From assembly GCA_900319235.1 (NCBI GenBank), contig ONNR01000011.1, positions 62,001 to 126,000 on the forward strand: a DNA stretch of 64,000 nt, given 5' to 3'. Shown here piece after piece: positions 48,424-56,144 of this stretch. This stretch comes from an uncultured Prevotellaceae bacterium (GTDB lineage Bacteria > Bacteroidota > Bacteroidia > Bacteroidales > UBA3663). Within the stretch, counting starts at the first letter, position 1; each line of letters opens with the position of its first letter. The position numbers and the translations under genes are program-made. The notes beneath the pieces were generated by a model, which was not told the origin of the DNA, ran no database searches, and was given only the letters and a program-made list of their open reading frames with translations.

Positions 48424-48541
48424 GAAGGCGCAGCACACACGATGCCGCGTCTTCGGTTTTTGAGGATAGAGCGAGAAAGGACTGAGGTTTTATGTTTTGA
48501 TGTGGGAAATGGTCAAGTTATATCGGGGCAAGACAGAATTA
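48424..48541 (+). repeat. Left copy of a 118-bp direct repeat
   Basis: About 90% identical to 50132-50248, flanking the ATPase gene in the same orientation. It begins with a hairpin-like GAAGGCGCAGCAC…GCCGCGTCTTC and includes GAGAAAGGACTGAGGTTTTA. A shorter, more diverged relative is at 52177-52250. Confidence 0.8.
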
Positions 48542-48598
48542 ATCGACGTTGAAAATGCAAAATAAACAAGAAAAAGGGGTCAAAAACGTCAAAAAATC

Positions 48599-48651
48599 GT
48601 TTATATCGAGCTTAGAACGAAAAAAAATCGGGTTCTAAGCTCGTTATAAAC
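48599..48651. promoter_or_regulatory. Large inverted repeat at the ATPase promoter
   Basis: GTTTATATCGAGCTTAGAAC (48599-48618) pairs with 48632-48651 at 19 of 20 positions, with a 13-nt loop. It lies directly upstream of the TATCTTTG box, in the -33 region, so it could be an operator or an element end. Confidence 0.65.
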
Positions 48652-48661
48652 AAAAAATGCT

Positions 48662-48669
48662 TATCTTTG
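48662..48669 (+). promoter_or_regulatory. Promoter -7 box of the ATPase gene
   Basis: TATCTTTG, 25 nt before the ATG at 48695. Confidence 0.7.
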
Positions 48670-48694
48670 TCGCCGGAAACAATACAATGAAACC

Positions 48695-50116
48695 ATGATA
48701 ATAGGAAGAAAAAAAGAACAACAGGAATTGATACGGGCGTATCAGTCGGAGTATTCTGAATTCGTAGCTGTAACAGGCAGAAGACGAATTGGAAAAACAT
48801 TTCTCGTGCGAGAGGCATTCAATTATAAGTTCGCCTTCCAACATTCCGGATTAGCCAACCAAAACACACGAGCCCAGTTGAAGGAATTTCGGATATCGCT
48901 TATCAAATACGGTTTGACGAAATGCCGGGTTCCCAAAGATTGGTTTGACGCTTTTTTCTTGTTGTCTGAGTTGCTTGATAGGCAGAAGGAAGGAAAGAAG
49001 GTAGTATTCATCGACGAATTGCCGTGGATGGATTCTCCGCGCTCGAATTTCGTTTCAGCCATCGAACATTTTTGGAATGGTTACGCATCCGCACGCAAGG
49101 ATGTGCTTCTCATCATCTGTGGATCCGCCACATCCTGGATCATCAACAATGTGTTCAAGAACCATGGAGGTCTTCACAATAGGGTGACTTATCGAATCAA
49201 TCTCGCTCCCTTTACACTGTATGAATGTGAACAATATGCCCGAAGCCGACAACTTGAAATGAGTCGTTATGACATATTGGAATGCTATATGGTGATGGGT
49301 GGAATACCATTCTATTGGTCATTGCTGGAACGAGGGAAGAGCGTAAGCCAGAATATCGACTCACTGTTTTTCGCTCGAATGGGGAAGTTGCATCATGAAT
49401 ATGACGAGCTTTACAACTCTTTGTTCAAGAATTCACAGCCTTATATCAATGTCGTATCAACCCTTGGCACGAAAAGGATGGGAATGACCCGAGAGGAACT
49501 GATCGACGAAGGCGATAGTGTCAACAACGGCCAACTGACAAGGGTATTGGAAGATTTGGAGGCTTGCGGCTTTATTCGGAAATATAGCTTTCAAGGATCC
49601 AATCGATGCACAAGCGTTTTCCAATTAATCGACAACTTCACCTTATTCTATTACAAGTTTCTCCATTCGCGGTCGGGTATAGATGAGCACTTCTGGAGTT
49701 TGAACACGAATACCCCGGTTCGTAATGCCTGGGAAGGGTTGGCATTCGAAAGGGTGTGCTTCGAACATATCAGCCAAATAAAGCAGGCTTTGGGAATAGC
49801 TGGCGTTTCCTCACAGGTTTACTCCTGGCGAGTGAAAGATGACCCCGTATTAGGGAATGGCGCTCAGGTTGATATGGTAATAGATCGTGCAGACAAGGTC
49901 ATAAATCTCTGTGAGATGAAATTCTCCACCAGTGAATACGCCATCGAAAAGACGGATGTTGACGATCAGAGGCACAAGGCAGAGCGTTTCAAGGAGTCGA
50001 AAAACAATCGCACGACCATTCATTTGACCCTCATAACTCCTTTTGGAGTGAAGCAAAACATTTATCAGTTCAGCGTTCAAAATGTAATCACCGCCGAAGA
50101 TCTCTTCAAGGAATAG
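48695..50116 (+). CDS. AAA-type ATPase with DUF234-like C-terminus
   Basis: 473 aa. 'IIGRKKEQQELIRAYQS' then Walker A 'TGRRRIGKTFLV' and Walker B 'KKVVFIDELPWMDSP', with a sensor-like 'LLIICGSATSWI', belong to the archaeal-type ATPase family. A winged-helix region ('MTREELIDEGDSVNNGQLTR') and a DUF234-like, nuclease-related C-terminal domain ('VLGNGAQVDMVIDRADKVIN, LCEMKFS') follow. The 'D-x-V…E-x-K' pattern resembles a PD-(D/E)xK core. Such genes are abundant, multicopy and mobile in Bacteroidales; function unknown. Flanked by direct repeats, with its own promoter and inverted repeat. Confidence 0.88.
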   Translation: MIIGRKKEQQELIRAYQSEYSEFVAVTGRRRIGKTFLVREAFNYKFAFQHSGLANQNTRAQLKEFRISLIKYGLTKCRVPKDWFDAFFLLSELLDRQKEGKKVVFIDELPWMDSPRSNFVSAIEHFWNGYASARKDVLLIICGSATSWIINNVFKNHGGLHNRVTYRINLAPFTLYECEQYARSRQLEMSRYDILECYMVMGGIPFYWSLLERGKSVSQNIDSLFFARMGKLHHEYDELYNSLFKNSQPYINVVSTLGTKRMGMTREELIDEGDSVNNGQLTRVLEDLEACGFIRKYSFQGSNRCTSVFQLIDNFTLFYYKFLHSRSGIDEHFWSLNTNTPVRNAWEGLAFERVCFEHISQIKQALGIAGVSSQVYSWRVKDDPVLGNGAQVDMVIDRADKVINLCEMKFSTSEYAIEKTDVDDQRHKAERFKESKNNRTTIHLTLITPFGVKQNIYQFSVQNVITAEDLFKE

Positions 50117-50131
50117 GTTTATAATCATGTC

Positions 50132-50248
50132 GAAGGCGCAGCACATACGATGCCGCGCCTTCGGTTTTGAAGATAGAGCGAGAAAGGACTGAGGTTTTAT
50201 GTTTTGATGTGGAAATTGGTCAAGTTATTTTAGGGCAAGACAGTATTA
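50132..50248 (+). repeat. Right copy of the 118-bp direct repeat
   Basis: Starts 16 nt after the ATPase stop and ends on the stop codon of the minus-strand gene at 50246. Here the hairpin GAAGGCGC / GCGCCTTC is intact and followed by GGTTTT, so this copy can terminate ATPase transcription. Confidence 0.8.
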
Positions 50249-50836
50249 GCTCCCATAACAACCATAAATGTTGCCACAAAACTCTGTTGTCCATCCGACA
50301 ATAGTAGTTCCTGATTTCAACTTGCATTTCACTTTTACCCACTCTAATCCTTCATCTCCTGAAATATCTAATATGGGAACTTCTAAATCAGCAATTTCCT
50401 CATTTAATATGGTAATTGAGTGTGAGGAAACATCAGGTTGTTCGTAGATTTGTACAATCCGATCATTTGCTTCTTCGGGGAAGCGTGGCGAAGGTAGCAG
50501 ATAGACTCCGCAATCTTCATAATTAATCCATCCTTTCAATATGCGCAGGTAAAATGAAGTGCGTATCTTTCCATAAAAACGTTTTTCACTTCTTGTAACC
50601 ACTTCTATCTCAGACCACAATTCTTGAATACTATCATCTTCAATAACTGCAATAATAGAATCTCCTTCGGGCAAAGAATAAATATTTACCTGATGATTGC
50701 CTGCTTTATAAAAGAACAAATCACCCATGAAATATTCACCCAAATTTACATTTGGGAAATACACTTTTTTATATTCTTCTGCATTAAGTATCTGCAGAGA
50801 AATAATCATCCAAATAATAATCAGTTTAATTTTCAT
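50246..50836 (-). CDS. Exported SH3-like protein, candidate immunity protein for the YkuD-like Rhs toxin
   Basis: 196 aa with signal peptide (MKIKLIIIWMIISLQILNA). Two SH3-like segments are suggested by 'YFMGDLFFYKAGNHQVNIYS…LKGWINYEDCGVYLL' and 'IVQIYEQPDVSSHSITIL…WVKVKCKLKSGTTIVGWTTE'. It overlaps the toxin gene by 4 nt (ATGA), so it is translationally coupled. A periplasmic location is what one would expect for a protein protecting against a peptidoglycan-acting effector. Immunity role is inferred from position and topology. Confidence 0.6.
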   Translation of the reverse strand: MKIKLIIIWMIISLQILNAEEYKKVYFPNVNLGEYFMGDLFFYKAGNHQVNIYSLPEGDSIIAVIEDDSIQELWSEIEVVTRSEKRFYGKIRTSFYLRILKGWINYEDCGVYLLPSPRFPEEANDRIVQIYEQPDVSSHSITILNEEIADLEVPILDISGDEGLEWVKVKCKLKSGTTIVGWTTEFCGNIYGCYGS

Positions 50837-52023
50837 CGTCTTCTTAAAACTAAAGTAAAACCATTTTCCCCTATTTGATTTTTAAAATTATTCCATTGTC
50901 TAGAGTCAATTAGAATACATCCAGTAGAAACCTTGCCACCAGCCCAACCTTCTTTCCCAGTTTGATGAACTGCAATCCCGTTTTTCTGAGTTCGTGAAAA
51001 AGGTTTAGTATCTTTCAGTTTATTGTACCAAGCATAATTCCTGTCATCAATACAATCAACAGGATCTTTAATTACAAAATGTTTTGGAATTTTACCACTT
51101 CCTCTCTTTTTCCTGTAAATAACACTATAATTTCCATCTTTGATTGCACCATACAAATCATAATTTGAACTCATTGTAAATGCAGTATATTCTGACGGAC
51201 TTGTTTCATCTTCCTGATTGATATAAACTCTCGCTTTGGCATAGATAGAATTCTCTCCATCAATGATATCACCTTTCCCTAAGACTTCATTATAAGACCC
51301 CAAAATAGATACAACTCTTTCGCCCAAATAATCGCCAGAGATGTTATTTTTATCCAGTTCTTCTTGGGAAGTATATTCTGTGTATCTAATAGAATAAACT
51401 TCGGTCATTACTCCATTAATTTCAATGCTATCGTTGTATCCATACCAATCCATTCCATTATAATCTCCAAAATTAATTGGATTTCCCCCACAATAGGAAT
51501 AAGGGCTGAACTGCGGAGTATTTTCAGCCAACGGGTCAATTCTGTCCCACGTCGGCATCATTGCGAAGTACTGCCGCGCATGGATGTCATAGTTGTCCAG
51601 TCCGAAGGTGCGGTCAAGTTCCTTGCCTTCGAACTTGTATTTCTGGAGGTTTTCATTCGTGCTGATATCACCAATCACACCACCATAGGGATAGTAATGC
51701 GTCACCTGTTCAACTGTACCATTCTTATTAACTACCATACGGTTATTGCCCATATAGTCCTGAATGTAGTAGTGCCAGCCATCGACTGCGCCATTGATGC
51801 CGAATGAAGCGTATCCACCATCGAATATGTACATCGAGGGCTGACCGTTCTTCAGTATGAGATTGCCCACATAGTCGATGGAATCGGTTAGTGCCGTCGA
51901 ACTTGCGGGCCGATGGATGGTGCGCAGCTTAGTACCATCGGCCGCATAGATGTATTCTATGCTGCTGTGGTCTTGTCTTGGCACAGCTTCGCAATGGCTT
52001 GTCACAGAGGAATGGCTTGCCAT
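50833..52023 (-). CDS. Orphan Rhs C-terminal fragment with YkuD-like toxin domain
   Basis: 396 aa from the ATG at 52023; the ATG at 52089 lies upstream of the -7 box. Residues 1-30 come from a leader element, then about 150 residues of Rhs core follow ('AADGTKLRTIHRP', 'YIQDYMGNNRMVVNKNG', 'KFEGKELDRTFGLDNYDIHA', 'RIDPLAENTPQFSPYSYCGG'). That stretch is normally the end of a protein over 1000 aa long. The variable C-terminus carries 'AVHQTG' (His353) and 'STGCILID' (Cys369), a spacing like the H…(S/T)xGC catalytic motif of L,D-transpeptidases; a DUF5675-like domain is an alternative. No secretion signal is present. Confidence 0.75.
   Translation of the reverse strand: MASHSSVTSHCEAVPRQDHSSIEYIYAADGTKLRTIHRPASSTALTDSIDYVGNLILKNGQPSMYIFDGGYASFGINGAVDGWHYYIQDYMGNNRMVVNKNGTVEQVTHYYPYGGVIGDISTNENLQKYKFEGKELDRTFGLDNYDIHARQYFAMMPTWDRIDPLAENTPQFSPYSYCGGNPINFGDYNGMDWYGYNDSIEINGVMTEVYSIRYTEYTSQEELDKNNISGDYLGERVVSILGSYNEVLGKGDIIDGENSIYAKARVYINQEDETSPSEYTAFTMSSNYDLYGAIKDGNYSVIYRKKRGSGKIPKHFVIKDPVDCIDDRNYAWYNKLKDTKPFSRTQKNGIAVHQTGKEGWAGGKVSTGCILIDSRQWNNFKNQIGENGFTLVLRRR
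51974..52006. repeat. Palindromic leader element of the first orphan Rhs gene
   Basis: Imperfect palindrome around TGTCTTGGCACAGCTTCGC with TGCCA/TGGCA-type arms. A related half-palindrome is at 53932-53954 in the second orphan Rhs gene, where Rhs sequence joins immediately at CACAGCTTCGC. Confidence 0.55.
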
Positions 52024-52067
52024 CTTTCCAGCATCGCAGACGGATCGGTTTGAATGGTTCTGCGGTG

Positions 52068-52075
52068 CAAATATA
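52068..52075 (-). promoter_or_regulatory. Promoter -7 box of the first orphan Rhs toxin gene
   Basis: TATATTTG inside ATAATACATATATTTGC, the same 17 bases as at the second toxin gene (54022-54029). It fixes the usable ATG at 52023 rather than 52089. Confidence 0.65.
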
Positions 52076-52176
52076 TGTATTATTTTCATTCTGGCAAAGT
52101 TTTATACCAGTTTTTTCTTCGATTATATCTATGTATAAATCAGCAAAGTCCCCAAAAGCAAACTTTCTTGGTGATT

Positions 52177-52212
52177 CCAAAGGCGCTGCATCATTCGATG
52201 CAGCGCCTTTGG
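52177..52212 (-). terminator. Perfect 15-bp hairpin after the second immunity gene
   Basis: CCAAAGGCGCTGCAT / ATGCAGCGCCTTTGG, six-base loop, immediately after the stop at 52214. Its sequence and the following GGATAG…GAAAGGACTGA are related to the 118-bp repeats at 48424 and 50132. Confidence 0.75.
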
Positions 52213-52213
52213 G

Positions 52214-52951
52214 TTAAACGGATAGGGTGTGAAAGGACTGACTATTTCTATGCTCAATAATATTCAATAAGTAGTATAACATAATCCAAAAGATGAGTAC
52301 AAGAATAAACGCGATTGTTTTACTATCAATAGCCTTTAAGAAGATTTTCATATAGGTCAATAATCCACAATCAAAAACCGAAATACACCGAATTTCCACA
52401 TTCTCTTTCGTATTCATAGAAGATAATCCTAATGCATAATCGACTTTTAATTGACCAGGTGCCCACCAATGAAGTGTGTCTGAATATGTTTTGTAATTGT
52501 CAATCCAATTTTCAGGTGTTAGATGAACATAAGTTACTAATGAAAATAATGTGTCAGTAGAAAAATATTCTTTTAAGTGTGCATCATAATGTACTTCTTT
52601 CATCTCATAAGAAAAAGATTCACTAGAAACTTGTTTTTTTATTGAATTGCACTGATATGAAGCGGTGTCCTCGGGCCAATAGATGTAGTAATGGCCTTCT
52701 GTTTTTGCAATGTAGCAACAAAATTCATCCTTGGAATCATATCGCAAAATAGTATTAAGGCTATCTGTGTCTTCTCCAAGCAATAATGTTCTATTGTTTA
52801 CGAAGCCACCATCCGCATATATATACAGATTATATTGTGGATAATAGTAAAGGTTCTTCCATAGCCCAAACACTATGAAAGCAACGATGACCCATATTAT
52901 GATACAAGATAATGTCAGATATTTGACCAATTTGATGAAACAACTACTCAT
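52214..52951 (-). CDS. Membrane protein, candidate immunity protein of the second Rhs toxin
   Basis: 245 aa. Membrane helices near residues 13-35 and 205-228 with a large extracytoplasmic loop between (tyrosine- and acid-rich: 'KNLYYYPQYNLYIYADGGF'). Its start overlaps the toxin stop by 4 nt (ATGA). The last residues and stop are encoded by a diverged copy of the dispersed GAAAGGACTGA element. I do not recognise a family. The immunity role rests on the toxin-immunity gene order. Confidence 0.55.
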   Translation of the reverse strand: MSSCFIKLVKYLTLSCIIIWVIVAFIVFGLWKNLYYYPQYNLYIYADGGFVNNRTLLLGEDTDSLNTILRYDSKDEFCCYIAKTEGHYYIYWPEDTASYQCNSIKKQVSSESFSYEMKEVHYDAHLKEYFSTDTLFSLVTYVHLTPENWIDNYKTYSDTLHWWAPGQLKVDYALGLSSMNTKENVEIRCISVFDCGLLTYMKIFLKAIDSKTIAFILVLIFWIMLYYLLNIIEHRNSQSFHTLSV

Positions 52952-54009
52952 AAGCCAAAAGATGTCTTTATGAACTGTTTAAATCCTTGCTTGTATCCCA
53001 TCCACTGAGGTGCTCGAGATCCTATTGGTTCAATCCCTATCCTTCTATTTTGTTTGCAATCATACAAAGAAAATCCACAAAAAGTTATTATTGCAGACAA
53101 TCCTTTCCTTCCTGCTTTATAACCGGCACCATAGTTTCCAATATCTCTTGCAGATGCCAAAGTCGTCTGATCTCCCATAAAAGACGCATGCATCCCCCTA
53201 TAAGGATCTCCATTATTTTTGAAATCATATTCTTGCCCATTCTTCCCTTTCCCCATATATGTTAAAAGATTCTCATTATCATTTTGAATTTTTTCCATAA
53301 AAGAATTCGCTGAATCATCTGACAAATCAATGACAGATCCCTGCTCCCAAGAATTTGAATCAGAATTATAGAATGACCACATTGTAGCAGATTGGCCTAT
53401 AACTTGCCCTGTCCTTTCTAGTTTGCCATCATTATTCCACGCAACAACATATATGTTGCGGTCGTTGTCGTCAAGATTACCATCGACTACCATATAACGT
53501 GTACTATCAATCATAACAACTTGGGTACTGCATCCAGTTGGATCAATGAAATTCACAGGATTTCCCTCACAATAAACGTAAGGACTGATTCCATAGTATT
53601 TTTCAGCCAACGGATCAATCCTGTCCCACATCGGCATCATGGCAAAATATTGCCGCGCATGAATATCATAATTGTCCAGTCCGAAGGTGCGGTCAAGCTC
53701 CTTGCCTTCGAACTTGTAGGCTTGCAGGCTCTCATTTGTGCTCATGTCGCCGATTACGCCGCCGTAGGGATAGTAGTGCGTTACCTGCTCTATGGTTCCG
53801 TTCTTATTCACGACCATGCGATTATTGCCCATGTAGTCTTGGATGTAGTAGTGCCAGCCATCGACTGCACCATTGGCATCGAATGAGGCGAAGCCACCAT
53901 CGAATAAGTACATCGAGGGCTGACCGTTCTTCACAGCTTCGCTATGCCATGACACGACGGACTGGCTTTGCCAATGCTTTTTACTATGTCGGATAGCAGG
54001 CGAGTTCAT
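52948..54009 (-). CDS. Orphan Rhs C-terminal fragment with second toxin domain
   Basis: 353 aa from the ATG at 54009, the first ATG after the -7 box at 54022. A leader-encoded 30 residues (…HWQSQSVVSWHSEAV) join the Rhs core further downstream than in the first copy, at KNGQPSMYLFDGGFAS; the core then runs to 'RIDPLAEKYYGISPYVYCEG'. The C-terminal 185 residues differ entirely from the first toxin and include 'NGQEYDFKNNGDPYRGMHAS' and 'ARDIGNYGAGYKAGRKGLSA'. The DFK plus GNYxxG pattern recalls polymorphic toxin type 44, but I am not sure. Confidence 0.72.
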   Translation of the reverse strand: MNSPAIRHSKKHWQSQSVVSWHSEAVKNGQPSMYLFDGGFASFDANGAVDGWHYYIQDYMGNNRMVVNKNGTIEQVTHYYPYGGVIGDMSTNESLQAYKFEGKELDRTFGLDNYDIHARQYFAMMPMWDRIDPLAEKYYGISPYVYCEGNPVNFIDPTGCSTQVVMIDSTRYMVVDGNLDDNDRNIYVVAWNNDGKLERTGQVIGQSATMWSFYNSDSNSWEQGSVIDLSDDSANSFMEKIQNDNENLLTYMGKGKNGQEYDFKNNGDPYRGMHASFMGDQTTLASARDIGNYGAGYKAGRKGLSAIITFCGFSLYDCKQNRRIGIEPIGSRAPQWMGYKQGFKQFIKTSFGL

Positions 54010-54021
54010 AGTATTTCGCTG

Positions 54022-54029
54022 CAAATATA
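54022..54029 (-). promoter_or_regulatory. Promoter -7 box of the second orphan Rhs toxin gene
   Basis: TATATTTG followed by CAG on the minus strand, about 13 nt before the ATG at 54009, so the leader is very short. Confidence 0.65.
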
Positions 54030-54207
54030 TGTATTATTTTTGTTTCTTCAATCTAATTGGCCTGTTTTTTTCATTATTTTCTCGTCAAAAGTGCAAATTG
54101 TCTTCGCGAAATCGATTTCCAAATCCGTTGAAGAGAAAGGGCTGACGTTTTTCCTTGATTGCAGGACAGCCGAGCATATTATGGAAGGGTGTTTTATTCC
54201 ATATTTT

Positions 54208-55218
54208 TCAGTCAATTAAATTTCGCTTTCTCAATTCTCGGATTAAATCCCTCGTGAACTCATCGGCTCCACGCGCATTCAGGTGTGAGCCGTCGTAGAA
54301 GAATTCGTTGCGATGGACGTACTTCGCGCTGTCGGTGAAGTCGAGGAACAGGAAACCGTTCCTTCGGGCAAGCTCCATGATGGGATCAATCCCCGAATCG
54401 TGATGACCGTACCACGTGGGAGAATAAACGAAGACGAACCTCGTGTCTTCAGCTTCCCGTATCATATCTTCGAAATACCTCAGCTTCAAGCTGTCGGTCA
54501 GCAGCTCTTCTTCGGAAGCCTTCTCGTTCAGCTGTTTTTCGTCCCTGATCCTGAGCGTGTCCAGCTCGCTGTGGACGGGAAGGAAGCCGAGAGTCATATT
54601 GTGCACGGGATAGCGGTAGCCCATGCAGTACCAGCGGAAACAATCCCTGCTCCATCGCTCCGTCGTCCCATTTCCGTAGTCATCCTCGAAGTAATCGTGC
54701 AGATGGAGGCGAAGGACGTGGTGCAGGGTGTCCTCCCCGTCGGTCAGCAGCCCCATGCCGTCGGCCACCGTGTAGCCTTGGCCGCACGACGTATAGTGGT
54801 TGCCCTCATACCGGCAGTCGCCTTCGTAGCTGCCCGAAATGCTGTCGCCATATTGGAAGGGATAGACCAGTTCAGGCCGCTCTTGGGATAGGATGCGGTA
54901 GGCCCTGCGACTTTGCTCCCCTTTATTATATAATGTGTCTCCGCGCACAAGATAATGCAGCATCCTGCCACGCTCGTAGATGACGATGGTGTCACCGTTC
55001 GAACGGACGGTCTGGAGATGGTCGGGACTGTCATCGGGAATGGCGGGAAGCGTCCAGGCGGACGCTTCTCCGCGCTCCCCTTCGCTGGCATACGGGACCT
55101 CAACACGACAGAGGAAGTCACCGTGTCTCAAGCCGCTTGTCGGAGCCGTGAGCGACACCTGAGCTATTACAGAGGTAGATAGAGCAAGGAGGAATGATAT
55201 AGGAAATAAATATTTCAT
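54208..55218 (-). CDS. Exported chimeric protein with SGNH-hydrolase-like tail
   Basis: 336 aa with signal peptide (MKYLFPISFLLALSTSVIAQ). Residues 20-235 ('GLRHGDFLCRVEVPYASEGE', 'NGDTIVIYERGRMLHYLVRG', 'PFQYGDSISGSYEG', 'WYCMGYRYPVHN') belong to a secreted family that I associate with Rhs loci of Bacteroidales (from memory). From about 245 the sequence changes to 'RFVFVYSPTWYG…FLDFTDSAKYVHRNEFFYDG, SHLNARGADEFTRDLI', the end of an SGNH/DltD-like hydrolase with its DxSHLN block but without the N-terminal GDS block. It looks like a fusion made by recombination. Activity doubtful. Confidence 0.6.
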   Translation of the reverse strand: MKYLFPISFLLALSTSVIAQVSLTAPTSGLRHGDFLCRVEVPYASEGERGEASAWTLPAIPDDSPDHLQTVRSNGDTIVIYERGRMLHYLVRGDTLYNKGEQSRRAYRILSQERPELVYPFQYGDSISGSYEGDCRYEGNHYTSCGQGYTVADGMGLLTDGEDTLHHVLRLHLHDYFEDDYGNGTTERWSRDCFRWYCMGYRYPVHNMTLGFLPVHSELDTLRIRDEKQLNEKASEEELLTDSLKLRYFEDMIREAEDTRFVFVYSPTWYGHHDSGIDPIMELARRNGFLFLDFTDSAKYVHRNEFFYDGSHLNARGADEFTRDLIRELRKRNLID

Positions 55219-55321
55219 AGGTGATTACTGTGTAGTTAAAAATGAAAGGAAGGGCTGACGAACTTCAACAATGAAACAAAGATGCAATTAAAACTACAGT
55301 CCAAGATGAAAAGAATGAGTT

Positions 55322-56035
55322 TCATATTGCGTCTTTCGAATTTGCAGTTAATATTCTTCCATCGTCCAGTTCTATCTCAATTCTTATATACTTCCCATCA
55401 TCAAGAGCGGACTTCTCTAATTCGGGGAAAATGAAGCGCGCCTCGGCAAAAACCATTGGACTGTAGGCGAGATACTCTTGGATTGTTGATCCTATCGCTA
55501 TCTTTCCCAATAGCTTTTTCGATGTATCAATCAAAAGATTCATGCCGTCTTCATCCCAAGATGTTATTCCTATGACATAATGGAATCGTGCCATATCAGT
55601 TAAGTCCGTTAGAAAGGCATCATCGTTATCATACAATGAAAAATGAATCTGCCTGCAACCTTCTGTTCTATATTCTACAATGACGGGCATAGACCCATTA
55701 TATTTGTCTCCGTTTGGATCAAGATAATCCTTGATTTGTTGTTCTATCCCCTTTTCACCTTCAATATAATAAGGTTGAGGGATGGTATAGCCAATTTGTT
55801 CACGAAACTCACTGGTCACAAGCACATGAAGATCTAGGCAAGAAAGATTGTCAAAATGCTGAAGATCGCTTTCATCAAATACGATTATTCTTTCTGTTGG
55901 TCGGTGTTTGAACAACAGATAATAGCCATAATCTCCGATAACCATATCCGTATTCTTGCTACACGAAACTATTATTAAGGAGATAAGTGAACAAATCACA
56001 AATCTACCTAAAGTTATAATTGATGTTTTTGCCAT
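55322..56035 (-). CDS. Lipoprotein of unknown function
   Basis: 237 aa. Hydrophobic N-terminus ending in the lipobox LIIVSC, so anchored in the periplasmic or outer membrane. The body is acidic and mixed alpha/beta ('YYLLFKHRPTERIIVFDESD', 'MPVIVEYRTEGCRQIHFSLY', 'IRIEIELDDGRILTANSKDA'). No family is recognised. It lies in the accessory island, between the chimeric SGNH gene and a DUF3244 gene. AGGGCTGACG motifs occur in the gaps on both sides. Confidence 0.6.
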   Translation of the reverse strand: MAKTSIITLGRFVICSLISLIIVSCSKNTDMVIGDYGYYLLFKHRPTERIIVFDESDLQHFDNLSCLDLHVLVTSEFREQIGYTIPQPYYIEGEKGIEQQIKDYLDPNGDKYNGSMPVIVEYRTEGCRQIHFSLYDNDDAFLTDLTDMARFHYVIGITSWDEDGMNLLIDTSKKLLGKIAIGSTIQEYLAYSPMVFAEARFIFPELEKSALDDGKYIRIEIELDDGRILTANSKDAI

Positions 56036-56144
56036 ATTTATGTTTTATTAGATTGTTAATAAGAACTATGTTATTCACAAAAACCTATAAATGCCATATC
56101 GTTAAATAACCTGTAATGATAGGGCTGACGTAATGGACGAAAAG

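Noticed and set aside
48424..50248. Insertion sequence or composite transposon around the ATPase gene
   Set aside because: The direct repeats contain no transposase, no terminal inverted repeats and no target duplication that I can see, so only a cassette-like arrangement is claimed.
52948..54009. Complete Rhs protein
   Set aside because: Full Rhs proteins exceed 1000 aa with many YD repeats. Only the last core segment is present in both genes, preceded by its own promoter.
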